DNA of 64,000 bases from Microbacterium foliorum (GCF_003367705.1 NZ_CP031425.1:1364001-1428000), one strand, 5' to 3'. Positions 1 to 11,803 are shown, counted from the first letter of the stretch. The notes: generated from the letters alone by a model not told the origin. Numbers and translations: made by a program.

Positions 1-961
1 CGTACCGCATCCGGCTGTCGAGGTAGACGAGCGTGCCGGCGGTGCTCTGCACGACGAGCGTGATCGCCTGCAGGACAAGCAGGAGGATCTGCGGGGCGAG
101 CAGGGCGAAGACGAACCCCATGATCGCTCCCGTGTCGGACGAACCGGTCGGGGCGATCACGGTGCTGAACATCGAGCCCAGCAGCGTCGCCGGCAGGCTC
201 ACCAGCTGCATCGCGACGCCCATGATCGCGCCGATCAGGAAGGTGACTCCCCAGGCGGTCCAGAATCGGCCGCGGGTGAGCCGCCACGATCGGACGAACG
301 CCTCGCGGAACGTCGCCCGTTCGAGCACCAGGATCGAGGGCACGAGCAGCAGCTTGGTCGTGAGCCAGACCACCAGCGGGATGGTCGCGAGGATCACCAC
401 GACCACGAGGATGATGATGCCGCCGATCGCCTCGATCGAATTCCCCAGACCCCCGGCGACGAATCCGGCGATGATGAGGAACACGATCACGATCACGCCG
501 AAAACGAAGACGACCGAGAGGGATGCGAAGCCCGCCAGTCGCCAGAACGAGGGGACCATCCGGCGCCAGAGGGTGCCGAGACCGGCCTTCACCCCGATTG
601 CGGCGAAGCCGATCTCGGCGGCGACCACTCCCTGCATCAGGGCGGTGAAGGCGATGGAGGCGATGCCCACGGCGAGACCCGCCACGAGATTCATCGCGAT
701 GGTTCCGGCGAACACGGCCTCGAAGTCCGCGGAGGAGGGGGAGAGGGACTCCAGGCGCGTGAAGGTCGTGACGAACACGAACCCCATCACGGTGGCGCTG
801 AGCACCACGACCGCCAGCTGGATCACGACCCCGAACCCGAAGAGCACCTTCGGGTTGTGGCGCAGCGCCGCGAATGACCTGCTCAGCAGCATCCCGAAGG
901 TCAGCGGATGCAGGGGGATGATGCCCCTCTTCGGGGCAGGGGTCCACGTCTGGCCGCTCAC
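1..961 (-). CDS. Multi-pass membrane protein, glycerophosphoryl-diester-phosphodiesterase membrane-domain-like (partial, C-terminus cut)
   Basis: Reading the minus strand from a GTG at 961 gives an open frame of about 320 codons that runs off the left edge. It has at least six hydrophobic stretches with long runs of V, I, L, A, and a loop ending in ERATFREAFVRSWRLTRG, which is typical of the membrane domain found in GDPD-type and related actinobacterial membrane proteins. The GTG start has a GGAG about five bases upstream; the ATG further upstream is in another frame. The catalytic GDPD domain is not seen in the visible part. In Microbacteriaceae such proteins often sit beside mtrA. Function is unknown. 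The gene is divergent from mtrA. Confidence 0.75.
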   Translation of the reverse strand, partial: MSGQTWTPAPKRGIIPLHPLTFGMLLSRSFAALRHNPKVLFGFGVVIQLAVVVLSATVMGFVFVTTFTRLESLSPSSADFEAVFAGTIAMNLVAGLAVGIASIAFTALMQGVVAAEIGFAAIGVKAGLGTLWRRMVPSFWRLAGFASLSVVFVFGVIVIVFLIIAGFVAGGLGNSIEAIGGIIILVVVVILATIPLVVWLTTKLLLVPSILVLERATFREAFVRSWRLTRGRFWTAWGVTFLIGAIMGVAMQLVSLPATLLGSMFSTVIAPTGSSDTGAIMGFVFALLAPQILLLVLQAITLVVQSTAGTLVYLDSRMRY

Positions 962-1043
962 CGGCACTCCCTCCGTCGTGCGGTCCCATCGTGTCACACC
1001 CGCCGTCGGACGCGCAGACGGAGGTCGGTGGGACTGAGTGCCA

Positions 1044-1049
1044 TAAGGT
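1044..1049 (+). promoter_or_regulatory. -10-like TAAGGT for leaderless mtrA transcript
   Basis: TAAGGT ends seven bases before the mtrA ATG (1057), so transcription would start at or next to the start codon. No good Shine-Dalgarno sequence is needed in that case. The same geometry recurs at many genes in this window. Inferred, not mapped. Confidence 0.55.
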
Positions 1050-1056
1050 AACAGTT

Positions 1057-1737
1057 ATGACCTCACGCATTCTTGTGGTCGACGATGACACCGCGCTCGC
1101 CGAGATGATCGGCATCGTGCTGCGCACGGAGGGCTTCGAGCCGGTGTTCTGCGCCGACGGAGCGCGGGCCGTCGAGGAGTGGCGCACGCAGCGTCCCGAC
1201 CTCGTGCTGCTCGACCTGATGCTCCCCGGCATGGACGGCATCGAGATCTGCACGCGGATCCGGGCCGAGTCCGGAGTCCCCGTCATCATGCTCACCGCCC
1301 GCAGCGACACCGCCGACGTGGTGCGCGGCCTGGAGGTCGGGGCCGACGACTACATCGTGAAGCCCTTCAATCCGAAGGAGCTCGTCGCGCGCATCCGCAC
1401 CAGGCTCCGCCCCACTCCGCAGACGGTCGGAGAGCAGCTGCGCGTGGGCGACCTCACCGTCGACGTCGATGCGCACGAGGTGCGGCGCGGCACGGAGCCG
1501 ATCGCCCTGACGCCGCTGGAGTTCCAGCTGCTCGTCGCCCTCGCGTCCAAGCCGCAGCAGGTCTTCTCCCGCGAGATGCTCCTCGAGCAGGTGTGGGGCT
1601 ACCACTACAAGGCGGACACCCGTCTGGTCAACGTGCACGTCCAGCGCCTGAGGGCCAAGGTCGAGCTCGACCCCGACAATCCCAAGATCGTCATGACGGT
1701 GCGCGGCGTGGGTTACCGCGCCGGGAGCGCGGGATAG
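1057..1737 (+). CDS. mtrA: Two-component response regulator MtrA
   Basis: This 226-residue OmpR/PhoB-type response regulator has an N-terminal receiver domain (about residues 3-115) with acidic pocket D9/D10, phospho-acceptor D53 and the conserved K in IVKPFNPKE. A C-terminal winged helix (about 130-225) contains TPLEFQLLVAL and RLVNVHVQRLRAK. MtrA of actinobacteria controls cell-wall hydrolases, division and osmotic responses after phosphorylation by MtrB. I chose ATG 1057 rather than an upstream in-frame start because the protein then begins directly with the receiver fold and a TAAGGT hexamer lies seven bases upstream. mtrB follows after seven bases and lpqB overlaps mtrB, the conserved mtrAB-lpqB operon. 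Confidence 0.96.
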   Translation: MTSRILVVDDDTALAEMIGIVLRTEGFEPVFCADGARAVEEWRTQRPDLVLLDLMLPGMDGIEICTRIRAESGVPVIMLTARSDTADVVRGLEVGADDYIVKPFNPKELVARIRTRLRPTPQTVGEQLRVGDLTVDVDAHEVRRGTEPIALTPLEFQLLVALASKPQQVFSREMLLEQVWGYHYKADTRLVNVHVQRLRAKVELDPDNPKIVMTVRGVGYRAGSAG

Positions 1738-1744
1738 GACGACG

Positions 1745-3424
1745 ATGGCCGCGCCCACAGCGACCACCACGGCGGTCGCTGTCATCCGCGACTGGCGAGG
1801 CTGGCCGTCGGTCATCAGCACGCTGTGGCGGAGCTCGCTGCGTTTCCGCACGCTGACCATCACTCTTCTGCTCACATCGACCGCGATCCTCATCACGTGC
1901 GTCACCATGGCCCTGGTGATCCAGAACGATCTCTTCGAATCCCGCAAGACCGAGGCGCTCGAAGACGCGGCCCGCGCCGTGAACCTGGCGCAGGTGACGC
2001 TGGATTCCGCGGCGCTCGGCGATGAGCCCGCCGCACTGCAGGAACTCTGGGACAGTGTGCAGGCAGATCTCCGACGCTATTCGACGGCAGAGGGCTTCGC
2101 AGGCATCCGGATGAACGACGATCCCGATGCCGTCGCCTTGAACGGGTTCTCCGCGGGGTTGAGCGCCAACATCATCAGCACGGGTCTGAGCAACAGGGTC
2201 GTGCAGTTCGACGACCGCCAATCCTGGCAGTCGGTGGGGCTCGACGTCGCCGGCCGGGTCGTCCCGGGGATCATCGTCGGCCAACAGCTGCAGGTTCCTG
2301 AGGCGGGATCCTTCCAGCTCTACTTCGCTTACGATCTCGCCGATGCCGACAACACCCTCACGTTCGTGCAGCGGACGCTGTGGATCGCCGGGATCGGGCT
2401 CGTCGCCATCGTCGCGGCGATCTCGTTCATCGTGCTGCGCACCGTCTCGACCCCGATCGTCGAGGCCGCCGAGACCAGCGCCAGACTCGCGTCGGGCGAC
2501 CTGGCGGTGCGCATCGACGTGCACGGAGAAGATGAGATCGCGACCCTCGGCCGGTCGTTCAACGCGATGGCTGACAGCATCGAGTCTCAGATCAAGGAAC
2601 TCGGCGAGCTCTCGCTCGTGCAGCAGCGATTCGTGTCCGACGTCTCGCACGAGCTGCGGACGCCGCTCACGACCATCCGTCTCGCGGCCGACATGCTCAA
2701 CGATCAGCGCGGGGAGTTCGATCCGACCACCGCCCGGACGACCGAGCTGCTGCACACCCAGGTGCAGCGTTTCGAGACGTTGCTGTCCGACCTGCTGGAG
2801 ATCAGCCGCTACGACGCGGGGTCCGTGCAGCTGGAGCTCGAGGCCACGAGCCTCGCGCATCTCGCGGAGGACATCATCGAGCAGATGCAGCCGCTCGCGG
2901 ACGGACGCGGCACCGAGCTGCGTCTGGTCGCGCCGGGCGGCTACTCTCCGGTGGACATGGATCCGCGTCGCGTGCGCCGGGTGCTGCGCAATCTGATCGG
3001 CAACGCGATCGAGCACGGCGAGGGGCGCCCGGTCGTGGTGACCGTCGACAGCAACCAGCATGCGGTCGCCGCGGGTGTGCGCGACTTCGGGCTCGGCATG
3101 GACCCGGCGGATGCCGAGCGGGTGTTCGACCGTTTCTGGCGGGCGGATCCGTCGCGGCAGCGCACGATCGGCGGCACGGGTCTCGGGCTCTCCATCGCGC
3201 TCGGCGACGCGACTCTGCACGGCGGGAGCCTCGCGGTGTGGTCCGAGCTCGGTGTCGGCACGAACTTCGTGCTGACGCTGCCGCGCCGCGGCGACGCCTC
3301 CGAGGGGCCGTCGCCGATCCCCACGGAGCCGCAGGATTCGCTGTCCGAGATCGGCGATGCGACCCAGCCGATCCACCTCGCCGACATCCCTGCCGAGCTC
3401 TTCGACCGAGGGAGCATCGAATGA
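1745..3424 (+). CDS. mtrB: Sensor histidine kinase MtrB
   Basis: This 559-residue membrane sensor kinase partners with MtrA. A short cytoplasmic N-terminus is followed by a first membrane segment (about residues 36-58), an extracellular sensing region of about 150 residues, a second membrane segment (about 213-237), a HAMP linker, and a HisKA domain with phospho-accepting H302 in VSDVSHELRTPL. The ATPase domain shows the N-box NLIGNAIEHG, the FDRFWRADPSR motif and the G-box GGTGLGLSIA. These are all features expected of an active kinase. Its stop codon overlaps the lpqB start as ATGA, so [11 protein letters not shown] is probably coupled. Length and order agree with other actinobacterial MtrB proteins. 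Confidence 0.96.
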   Translation: MAAPTATTTAVAVIRDWRGWPSVISTLWRSSLRFRTLTITLLLTSTAILITCVTMALVIQNDLFESRKTEALEDAARAVNLAQVTLDSAALGDEPAALQELWDSVQADLRRYSTAEGFAGIRMNDDPDAVALNGFSAGLSANIISTGLSNRVVQFDDRQSWQSVGLDVAGRVVPGIIVGQQLQVPEAGSFQLYFAYDLADADNTLTFVQRTLWIAGIGLVAIVAAISFIVLRTVSTPIVEAAETSARLASGDLAVRIDVHGEDEIATLGRSFNAMADSIESQIKELGELSLVQQRFVSDVSHELRTPLTTIRLAADMLNDQRGEFDPTTARTTELLHTQVQRFETLLSDLLEISRYDAGSVQLELEATSLAHLAEDIIEQMQPLADGRGTELRLVAPGGYSPVDMDPRRVRRVLRNLIGNAIEHGEGRPVVVTVDSNQHAVAAGVRDFGLGMDPADAERVFDRFWRADPSRQRTIGGTGLGLSIALGDATLHGGSLAVWSELGVGTNFVLTLPRRGDASEGPSPIPTEPQDSLSEIGDATQPIHLADIPAELFDRGSIE

Positions 3425-5139
3425 TTCGACGGACCCCACGGATCCTGCGCGGACTCGCCGTCGCCACGGTCGCGCTCATGCTCACCGCGTGCACGGGGCT
3501 GCCGACCTCCGGCGACGCCCAGCCGGGCCTCGCTCTGGGGGCGTCTCCCGAAGACCCGGACTTCCTCCCGCTGGCTTCGGGTCCCGCAGATGGTGCCGCG
3601 CCGGCCTCGATCGTCGAAGGCTTCATGGAGGCGGCGATCACCCCGGCGGACAACTGGGACACCGCCCGCAAGTTCCTCACCCCCGACCTCGCGTCGACCT
3701 GGCGCCCGAACACCGGCGTCTCGATCGACGTGAGCGCGTCGACGCGCGTGTTCACGTCGAGCGTCGATGAGACCGACGAGCCCTCCGCGGGCGACACCGC
3801 CGATGTGCGTGTCACGTTCGATCAGCTGGCCAGCGTCGATGCGACCGGTGCCTACTCGGAGTCGTTCGGCGCCTCGAACTCAGCCTTCGTCGTGGTGTTC
3901 GACGAGGGACAGTGGCGCATCTCGGAGGCCCCCGATGGCGTGGTGATCGATCAGTCCAGGTTCTCGCGCGTCTACGACGACTTCGCTCTGCAGTACTACG
4001 ACCAGACGTGGGAGCGTCTGGTGCCGGACGTGCGGTGGTTCCCCCGTCGTGCCACGGTGGCCACGACGATCGCGCAGTCGCTGATCGGCGGCGCCCCCAG
4101 CCCCTGGCTCGACCCGGCAGTGCAGAGCGCGTTCCCCCAGGGGGTGCAGCTCGCGCGCGACGCCGTGCCGATCGACTCCGACCAGGTCGCAGACGTGGCG
4201 CTGAACCGAGATGCCCTGAGCCTGGATCCGAAGACGCTCGCCCGGATGCGCACGCAGCTGCAGACGACTTTCGCCGCGGCCGGCCTGCAGATCAGTCAGG
4301 TGCGTTTCACCGTCGACGGACGCGCTCTCGAAGCGGGGGTCGTCAAGCTCGTGGAGGACCCCGCCGAAGCCGGCAGCATCGTGCTGCGGGACGGCGAGTT
4401 CGGAACGCTCGTGGGCAGTGAGATCACCCCGATCGCCGGGGTCACGGAGGAGATACTCGCCGCCACGCAGCCGATCTCGGCGATCGACGTGGCGCTCGAC
4501 AACTCGCGTGCGGCCGTCCAGCTCGCGGATGGCCACGTCTATCTCGCGGGCGAGGGCCAGTTCGACGAATTGGACAAGCGCGCGAACCTCGTGCGTCCGT
4601 CGATGGACCCCTACGGCTACACCTGGTCTGTGCCCTCGAACGCGCCGTCCGCGCTGCAGGCGATCGGCAGCGAGGTGGCCCCGAACGCGATCTCCGGTGC
4701 GTGGCCGGACGCATCTGCGGTGTCCGCCATACGCGTCTCGGTCGACGGCGCCCGGATCGCCGCAGTCGTGGTGGTCGGCGGCGAGCGATGGATCGTCGTG
4801 TCGTCGGTGATCCGCGACGAGACGGGTGTGCCGACCGAGTTGGGACCGATCGAGCCGCTCGCGCAGCTGTCGGGTGCGGCGACCGCTCTCGTGTGGCTCG
4901 GCCCGGACCGTCTGGGGGTGCTGGCCGACCTCGAGGACCGGACGGTGATCACGCAGATCGTCGGCGGCACCGGGACGTCGGAGGTGGCGCCTACAGAAGC
5001 CGTGTCGCTCGCCGGTGCCCGCACCGCGTCGGGGCTGCGGGTCCTCGGTGCCGGCGGGGCCGTCTTCGCGCGCACGGGCTCTGCGTGGAGCGAGTCGATC
5101 AGCGGGGTCGCCCTGCTCGCCACCCGCGCGGGGCACTGA
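3421..5139 (+). CDS. lpqB: MtrAB-associated lipoprotein LpqB
   Basis: This 572-residue lipoprotein is exported and tethered outside the membrane, where LpqB is known to interact with the MtrB sensor and modulate MtrA activity. The first 24 residues form a lipoprotein signal (basic start, hydrophobic core, lipobox LTAC with acceptor C24). Residues of about 195-300 match a GerMN domain, and the C-terminal half looks like the LpqB beta-propeller region. The ATG overlaps the mtrB stop by four bases, as in the family. A longer in-frame extension upstream is possible but would lose the signal peptide, so ATG 3421 is preferred. Confidence 0.95.
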   Translation: MIRRTPRILRGLAVATVALMLTACTGLPTSGDAQPGLALGASPEDPDFLPLASGPADGAAPASIVEGFMEAAITPADNWDTARKFLTPDLASTWRPNTGVSIDVSASTRVFTSSVDETDEPSAGDTADVRVTFDQLASVDATGAYSESFGASNSAFVVVFDEGQWRISEAPDGVVIDQSRFSRVYDDFALQYYDQTWERLVPDVRWFPRRATVATTIAQSLIGGAPSPWLDPAVQSAFPQGVQLARDAVPIDSDQVADVALNRDALSLDPKTLARMRTQLQTTFAAAGLQISQVRFTVDGRALEAGVVKLVEDPAEAGSIVLRDGEFGTLVGSEITPIAGVTEEILAATQPISAIDVALDNSRAAVQLADGHVYLAGEGQFDELDKRANLVRPSMDPYGYTWSVPSNAPSALQAIGSEVAPNAISGAWPDASAVSAIRVSVDGARIAAVVVVGGERWIVVSSVIRDETGVPTELGPIEPLAQLSGAATALVWLGPDRLGVLADLEDRTVITQIVGGTGTSEVAPTEAVSLAGARTASGLRVLGAGGAVFARTGSAWSESISGVALLATRAGH

Positions 5140-5253
5140 CCACGGGGCGCACCGCTCCTGCACTTGACGGTGCTCCGCGCGCACTTCCGTCAGTATCCGT
5201 GCACGGGATTGCTCGTCACCCCCTCATGCTCGGATCCGCGACAGGATCGACGG

Positions 5254-5946
5254 ATGCCGTCATCCGCCTCCGTCTTCGCCGTCCGTGCCATCGGCGCCGA
5301 TGTCCTCGCCCTGCTGCTCGCGGCCACGTGCGCCGGGTGCGACGCCCCCGAGACGCTGCTGTGCGCGTCGTGCCGGCTCCGCATCCGCGCGCATCCGGTC
5401 GCGACGAGCACGACCGCCGGGCTCCTCGTCCGTGCGGCGATGCCGTTCGAGTCGGTGCCTGCGCGGTGCGTGCGGCGGCTCAAGGACGAGGGCGAGACCA
5501 GGCTCGCGCATCCGTTGGGGACCGCACTGGGCGAAGTGCTGCGGAGCGCGCTCGAGGGGCGCCCCGCAGGTGAGGTCGCGATCGTGCCGGTCCCGACCTC
5601 GCGCGCCGGCTTCCGCCGCCGCGGCTACCGGATCCCCGAGCTGCTGATCCGCCGTGCGGGGTATGCGCCGCGTCGCCTTCTGCGGGTCCGCCGCACGACG
5701 GCGGATCAACGAGGTCTCGACGTCGGGAGTCGCGCCCGCAATGTGCGGGGGAGCATGCGAGCGCGCAGCAGCGGAGGGCTCGCCGTGGTGCTCGTCGACG
5801 ACGTCATGACCACGGGTGCCACCCTCGACGAGGCGGCGCGGGCGCTTCGGGTCGCCGGGGTGGACGTCCTGTGCGCAGTGGTGCTGGCCGCCACACCACG
5901 ACTCAGTGAACGGAATGCGTATGCATCGGAGACACGCAGCAAATGA
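5254..5946 (+). CDS. comFC: ComF family phosphoribosyltransferase-like protein
   Basis: This 230-residue protein has an N-terminal zinc-ribbon-like pair of motifs (CAGC and CASC, about residues 27-45) and a C-terminal type I phosphoribosyltransferase fold with the PRPP-binding loop VVLVDDVMTTGATLDE. Family members were named for competence in Bacillus; the role in actinobacteria is not established. I chose ATG 5254, which has an AGGA element upstream, over ATG 5164, because the extra 30 residues match nothing in the family. It sits between lpqB and hpf, as the homologous gene does in mycobacteria, 114 bases after lpqB. Confidence 0.88.
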   Translation: MPSSASVFAVRAIGADVLALLLAATCAGCDAPETLLCASCRLRIRAHPVATSTTAGLLVRAAMPFESVPARCVRRLKDEGETRLAHPLGTALGEVLRSALEGRPAGEVAIVPVPTSRAGFRRRGYRIPELLIRRAGYAPRRLLRVRRTTADQRGLDVGSRARNVRGSMRARSSGGLAVVLVDDVMTTGATLDEAARALRVAGVDVLCAVVLAATPRLSERNAYASETRSK

Positions 5947-5950
5947 CCCG

Positions 5951-5978
5951 TGACATCCGTCGTCGTGCCCACTAGCGT
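5951..5978 (+). promoter_or_regulatory. Probable hpf promoter (TGACAT-N16-TAGCGT)
   Basis: A -35-like TGACAT (5951-5956) and a -10-like TAGCGT (5973-5978) lie just after comFC and predict a start near 5985. This gives hpf a leader of about 55 bases that contains AAGGAGG before the ATG. Unlike many neighbours, hpf thus appears to be [14 protein letters not shown] a classical ribosome binding site, with its own promoter separate from the mtrA operon. Confidence 0.5.
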
Positions 5979-6040
5979 GGGGGGACACAAGGCGACCACG
6001 GTCCGCCCTTGGCCGGGAGGACCGGGACAAGGAGGCAGCA

Positions 6041-6697
6041 ATGGAAACGAGCATCGTTGGCGTCGGGGTGGGAATCACCGACCGCTTCAGAACCGTTGTC
6101 GAAGAGAAGATCGCCAAGATCCAGACGTTCGCGTCACGCGCGCAGCGACTGGACGTGAAGGTCACCCACCGGGTGTATCGCAACGGCCGCGTACCCGATG
6201 AGACCGTCGAGCTCACGCTCGTGAGCAAGGGGCCGGTCGTGCGCGCCGAGGCCACCGACGGCGACAAGTTCGTCGCCCTCGATCTGGCCGTGGACAAGAT
6301 GGCGGAGCAGCTCCGCCGCGCCAAGGAGAAGCGGGTCGACGGACGTCAGCACCCGCGTGGCGCTCATTTCGAGAAGGAGAGCGGCGCCCTCGAGGGCATC
6401 GACGTCCAGCCCGCATCCGTCGAGGTTCTTCGCGCCGTCGCGACGGGCAACGTGCCGATCCAGAACGAGGAGGATGAGGTCTACTCGCCCGTCGTGATCC
6501 GCACGAAGAGCTTCGATGCGGAGTGGATGACCGTCGAGGAGGCGGTCGATCGCATGGAGCTCGTCGGTCACGACTTCTTCCTGTTCGTCGACGTACGGTC
6601 CGACCACCCGAGCGTGGTCTACCGGCGCAAGGGCTGGGACTACGGCGTCATCGCACTCGAGACCCAGGCTCCGCCCACCGAGGCACTCGCCTCCTGA
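6041..6697 (+). CDS. hpf: Long-form ribosome hibernation promoting factor
   Basis: This 218-residue protein binds the 30S decoding region and stabilises idle ribosomes, pairing them into 100S dimers in species with the long form. Residues 1 to about 105 are the S30AE domain, and the C-terminal part (about 160-215, FLFVDVRSDHPSVVYRRKGW) is the dimerisation domain that defines the long form. A strong AAGGAGG lies six bases before the ATG. The homologue occupies the same place upstream of secA1 in M. tuberculosis. A strong hairpin follows the stop codon. Confidence 0.96.
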   Translation: METSIVGVGVGITDRFRTVVEEKIAKIQTFASRAQRLDVKVTHRVYRNGRVPDETVELTLVSKGPVVRAEATDGDKFVALDLAVDKMAEQLRRAKEKRVDGRQHPRGAHFEKESGALEGIDVQPASVEVLRAVATGNVPIQNEEDEVYSPVVIRTKSFDAEWMTVEEAVDRMELVGHDFFLFVDVRSDHPSVVYRRKGWDYGVIALETQAPPTEALAS

Positions 6698-6711
6698 GAG
6701 CGACAGGAGAA

Positions 6712-6740
6712 CGGCCCGACCCCTTCGAGGGGTCGGGCCG
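6712..6740. terminator. Hairpin terminator between hpf and a convergent gene
   Basis: A perfect 12-bp GC-rich stem (6712-6723 with 6729-6740), extended by one T-A pair, has a 3-base loop. It lies between the stops of hpf (+) and the coiled-coil protein (-), so it can serve both directions. There is no long U tract. Confidence 0.8.
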
Positions 6741-6760
6741 TTCGTCCGTTCACGGGGTGC

Positions 6761-8101
6761 TCAGTCGAAGATGCCGTCGAGGATGCTGCCGATCACGAGG
6801 CCACCGAGGATGCCGGATGCGATATCGCCGCCGCCGCCGCGTCGGCCGCCGCCGCTCCAGCCGCCGCCTCCCCAGCCGTCGCCTCCGCCGCCCCAGCCCT
6901 GGTCCTGCGGACGCGACGAGTCGATGTCCCGCTGCGCGAGCTGCAGAGCCTCGGAGGCGAGATGAGCGACCCGGCGCGCACCGGCGAGCGCCTGATCGCG
7001 CGTCTCCTCCGCCGGGAGCAGGTCGGAGAGGTCGACGCGCAGGCGCTCGGCCTCGGCGAGTCGGGTGCGGGCGTCCGCCCCGATCCAGCCGCGGTGCCCG
7101 GCGATGAGTCCGCGCGCGACGCCCAGCTGGCGGTCCGCGTCGTCGATGGCGTGCTGCACCTGCTGCAGGCTGGGCAGCGGATGCGCCTCGCGGTGTCTCG
7201 CGGTGGCGATCGCGTCGTCGAGGGCGGTGTTCGCCGCGCGGAGTTGCGAGAGCTCGGCGAAGGGATCGCCGGGAGTGCCTGCGGGGGTGAGGGCGCTCAG
7301 GGCATCCTGCAGCGCGGTCACCGCGGCGGCGACGGCCGGCACCTGCGGAGCGGTACGTGCGGCGATGAGGTCGCTGCGAGAATCGGCGACGACCTCGGCG
7401 AGCGTCGACTCGGCGCGCAGCGCCTCGATCTCGAAGTCCTCCACCGCGTCGAGCAGAGCCGAGGCGCGTCGGGTGGCCTCCGTCGCGGTCTCGAGAGCGA
7501 GGTTTGCCTCCTCGTTCTGCTTCGCCGCCCTGCGGCGTTCTGAGACCGATGCTCCGTGGGTCGCGAACGCGATGAGCTGCTCGGCTTCGGCCGCGCTGGC
7601 CGTGATCTGGTGCATCGCCGAGTCGGCGTATCGCGACGACAGGCGTGCGACGGTCTCGTTCGTCTGCGGGATCCGGGTGCTCAGCTCGGCGGCATCCGCG
7701 CGCACCTTCGCGATGACCTCGGGAGCGCGGCGCACCTTCGCGATCGATTCGGCCAGAGCCGACGTCTTCTCGTCGAGCAGATCCTGCGCCCAGTCGCACA
7801 GCTGCACGATCCTCGCATTGCGGGTGCGGAGCTCTTCCGGGGTGTCCGGGATCTCGTCGTGATTGAGCTGGTGGAGTTGGAACGCCTCGCGCAGGTGCGT
7901 GCGCACGGCGCTCAGAGCCTTCTTGAGGTCGCCAGTGAGCTGGCCCCCGAGCTCGGCCTCGGCGAAGGAGAGCTCATCCGAGGTGCTGCGGATCCGCTCG
8001 TCGGCCGCGACCAGCGCCTGTTCTGCACGGCGTGCCAGGTCGGCATCCTGTGCGGCCAGCTCTTCCTGTTCGCGCTTGCGTCTGCCCCATATTCCAGCCA
8101 T
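6761..8101 (-). CDS. Coiled-coil protein with glycine-rich tail, related to the C-terminal part of the TPM-domain protein at 55,039-57,081
   Basis: This 446-residue protein has no signal peptide. It begins with a short basic stretch, has long alanine- and glutamate-rich helices (likely coiled coils, about residues 10-390), then a glycine/tryptophan-rich stretch (about 405-430), and ends in a hydrophobic DIASGILGGLVIGSILDGIF. Residues of about 28-115 resemble the part of the TPM-domain protein after its membrane segment (LVAADERIRSTSDELSFAEA here, LVQADDAITSSREELGFAVA there), and both end in a Gly-rich, hydrophobic tail. A TAGGAT hexamer seven bases before the ATG suggests a leaderless mRNA. 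I cannot assign a function; membrane-surface or envelope-stress association is an inference from the paralogue. Confidence 0.85.
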   Translation of the reverse strand: MAGIWGRRKREQEELAAQDADLARRAEQALVAADERIRSTSDELSFAEAELGGQLTGDLKKALSAVRTHLREAFQLHQLNHDEIPDTPEELRTRNARIVQLCDWAQDLLDEKTSALAESIAKVRRAPEVIAKVRADAAELSTRIPQTNETVARLSSRYADSAMHQITASAAEAEQLIAFATHGASVSERRRAAKQNEEANLALETATEATRRASALLDAVEDFEIEALRAESTLAEVVADSRSDLIAARTAPQVPAVAAAVTALQDALSALTPAGTPGDPFAELSQLRAANTALDDAIATARHREAHPLPSLQQVQHAIDDADRQLGVARGLIAGHRGWIGADARTRLAEAERLRVDLSDLLPAEETRDQALAGARRVAHLASEALQLAQRDIDSSRPQDQGWGGGGDGWGGGGWSGGGRRGGGGDIASGILGGLVIGSILDGIFD

Positions 8102-8164
8102 AGGACCGATCCTAGTTTCCCGAAGGTCGACCCTGGCTGTGCATCCGCTCGGGGCGAACGCGCG

Positions 8165-8767
8165 TCAGACCAGTGCGGCGGCGCGGGCCCTCGCCGGGCG
8201 GCCGCGTCGAGGGCGGTCCGCCGTCAGCTCGATCGCCAGCGTGTGGCGCGGATGCGTGGCGAGCTGCGCCTCGATGTGATCGAGCCAGCGCAGCTCGGCG
8301 TCGGCGGTGAAGATCATCGAGTCGACCACGAGAGACCAGGCCAGCCCTTCGGGGGTGTGGTCTTCGCGGGACTCGCGCACCGTGAGGAGAGTCGCATGAT
8401 GCTGTGCGGCGGCGGCCCGTTGGATCGCGATCATCTCTGCGGCGTCGGCGCCGGGAAGCGTCGCCGCCACGGCGAGCTTGATCGCGAGCTCGTCGCGCGT
8501 GGTCCGTCCGCGCTCCACCGGAGAGGCCAACCAGCGAGCGACGTCCTCAGCCCCCGCGTCGGTGATCTCCCAGTACACGTGGCCCTGGGCATCCGCTGCT
8601 CCTCGGGCCACGAGGCCGTCGCGCTCGAGCCGTTCGAGCGTGTTGTAGATCTGCCCGACATTGAGCGGCCAGACGGAGCCGGTGCGGCGATCGAACTCGT
8701 GCCGCAGCTGGTATCCGTAGCAGGGGCCCTGCGCGAGGATCGCGAGCAGACTCTGTCTCACCGACAT
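8165..8767 (-). CDS. PadR family transcriptional regulator
   Basis: This 200-residue repressor-type protein has an N-terminal PadR winged helix (SVRQSLLAILAQGPCYGYQL to WEITDAGAEDVARW, about residues 2-80) and a C-terminal helical domain (VirulenceActivator-like, about 95-175) used for dimerisation. PadR proteins sense phenolics, antibiotics or cell signals. ATG 8767 has GGAGG five bases upstream and is preferred over the ATG 24 bases earlier. The gene stands alone, divergent from secA, with no obvious transporter beside it, so its target may be itself or elsewhere. Confidence 0.88.
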   Translation of the reverse strand: MSVRQSLLAILAQGPCYGYQLRHEFDRRTGSVWPLNVGQIYNTLERLERDGLVARGAADAQGHVYWEITDAGAEDVARWLASPVERGRTTRDELAIKLAVAATLPGADAAEMIAIQRAAAAQHHATLLTVRESREDHTPEGLAWSLVVDSMIFTADAELRWLDHIEAQLATHPRHTLAIELTADRPRRGRPARARAAALV

Positions 8768-8931
8768 GTGGACCTCCGTGGTGTCGTGCACAAATATACA
8801 TACCGGGAAATCCGACGTGCCCGCGCCATGCAGACGACGCGCAGGTCACGGACCGGTAACATGGCAAGGTATGTCCGGTCGGCGCTCGACACGCGGCGCC
8901 GCCGGAACCATCCGACAGGGAGATGACATCT

Positions 8932-11739
<2,808 letters not shown>

Positions 11740-11763
11740 CCGCGCGAGCACACGACAGCACGA

Positions 11764-11803
11764 GCGCAGAGGGGCCGATCCGGTGGGATCGGCCCCTCTG
11801 CGC
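11764..11803 (+). terminator. secA terminator
   Basis: A perfect 18-bp stem (11764-11781 with 11786-11803) around a 4-base loop lies 24 bases after the secA stop. It is followed by GTCATT, not a long T run. It is immediately followed by the -10-like TAGGCT (11811-11816) of the next gene. Confidence 0.85.

Noticed and set aside
33..1037. 334-codon plus-strand frame at the left edge
   Set aside because: The minus strand encodes a coherent multi-pass membrane protein with a ribosome binding site. The plus frame is rich in T, R, P, M without a fold and overlaps the mtrA promoter.
6068..6095. GGGAAT-N19-GTT inside hpf, resembling a SigH promoter
   Set aside because: It is within coding sequence, with one base more spacing, and no gene start follows. 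Probably chance.
8786..8812. PadR operator in the AT-rich stretch upstream of padR
   Set aside because: ATGTATAT-like sequence is present, but the palindrome (ATGT-N8-ACAT) is not complete, so I did not list it as a site.
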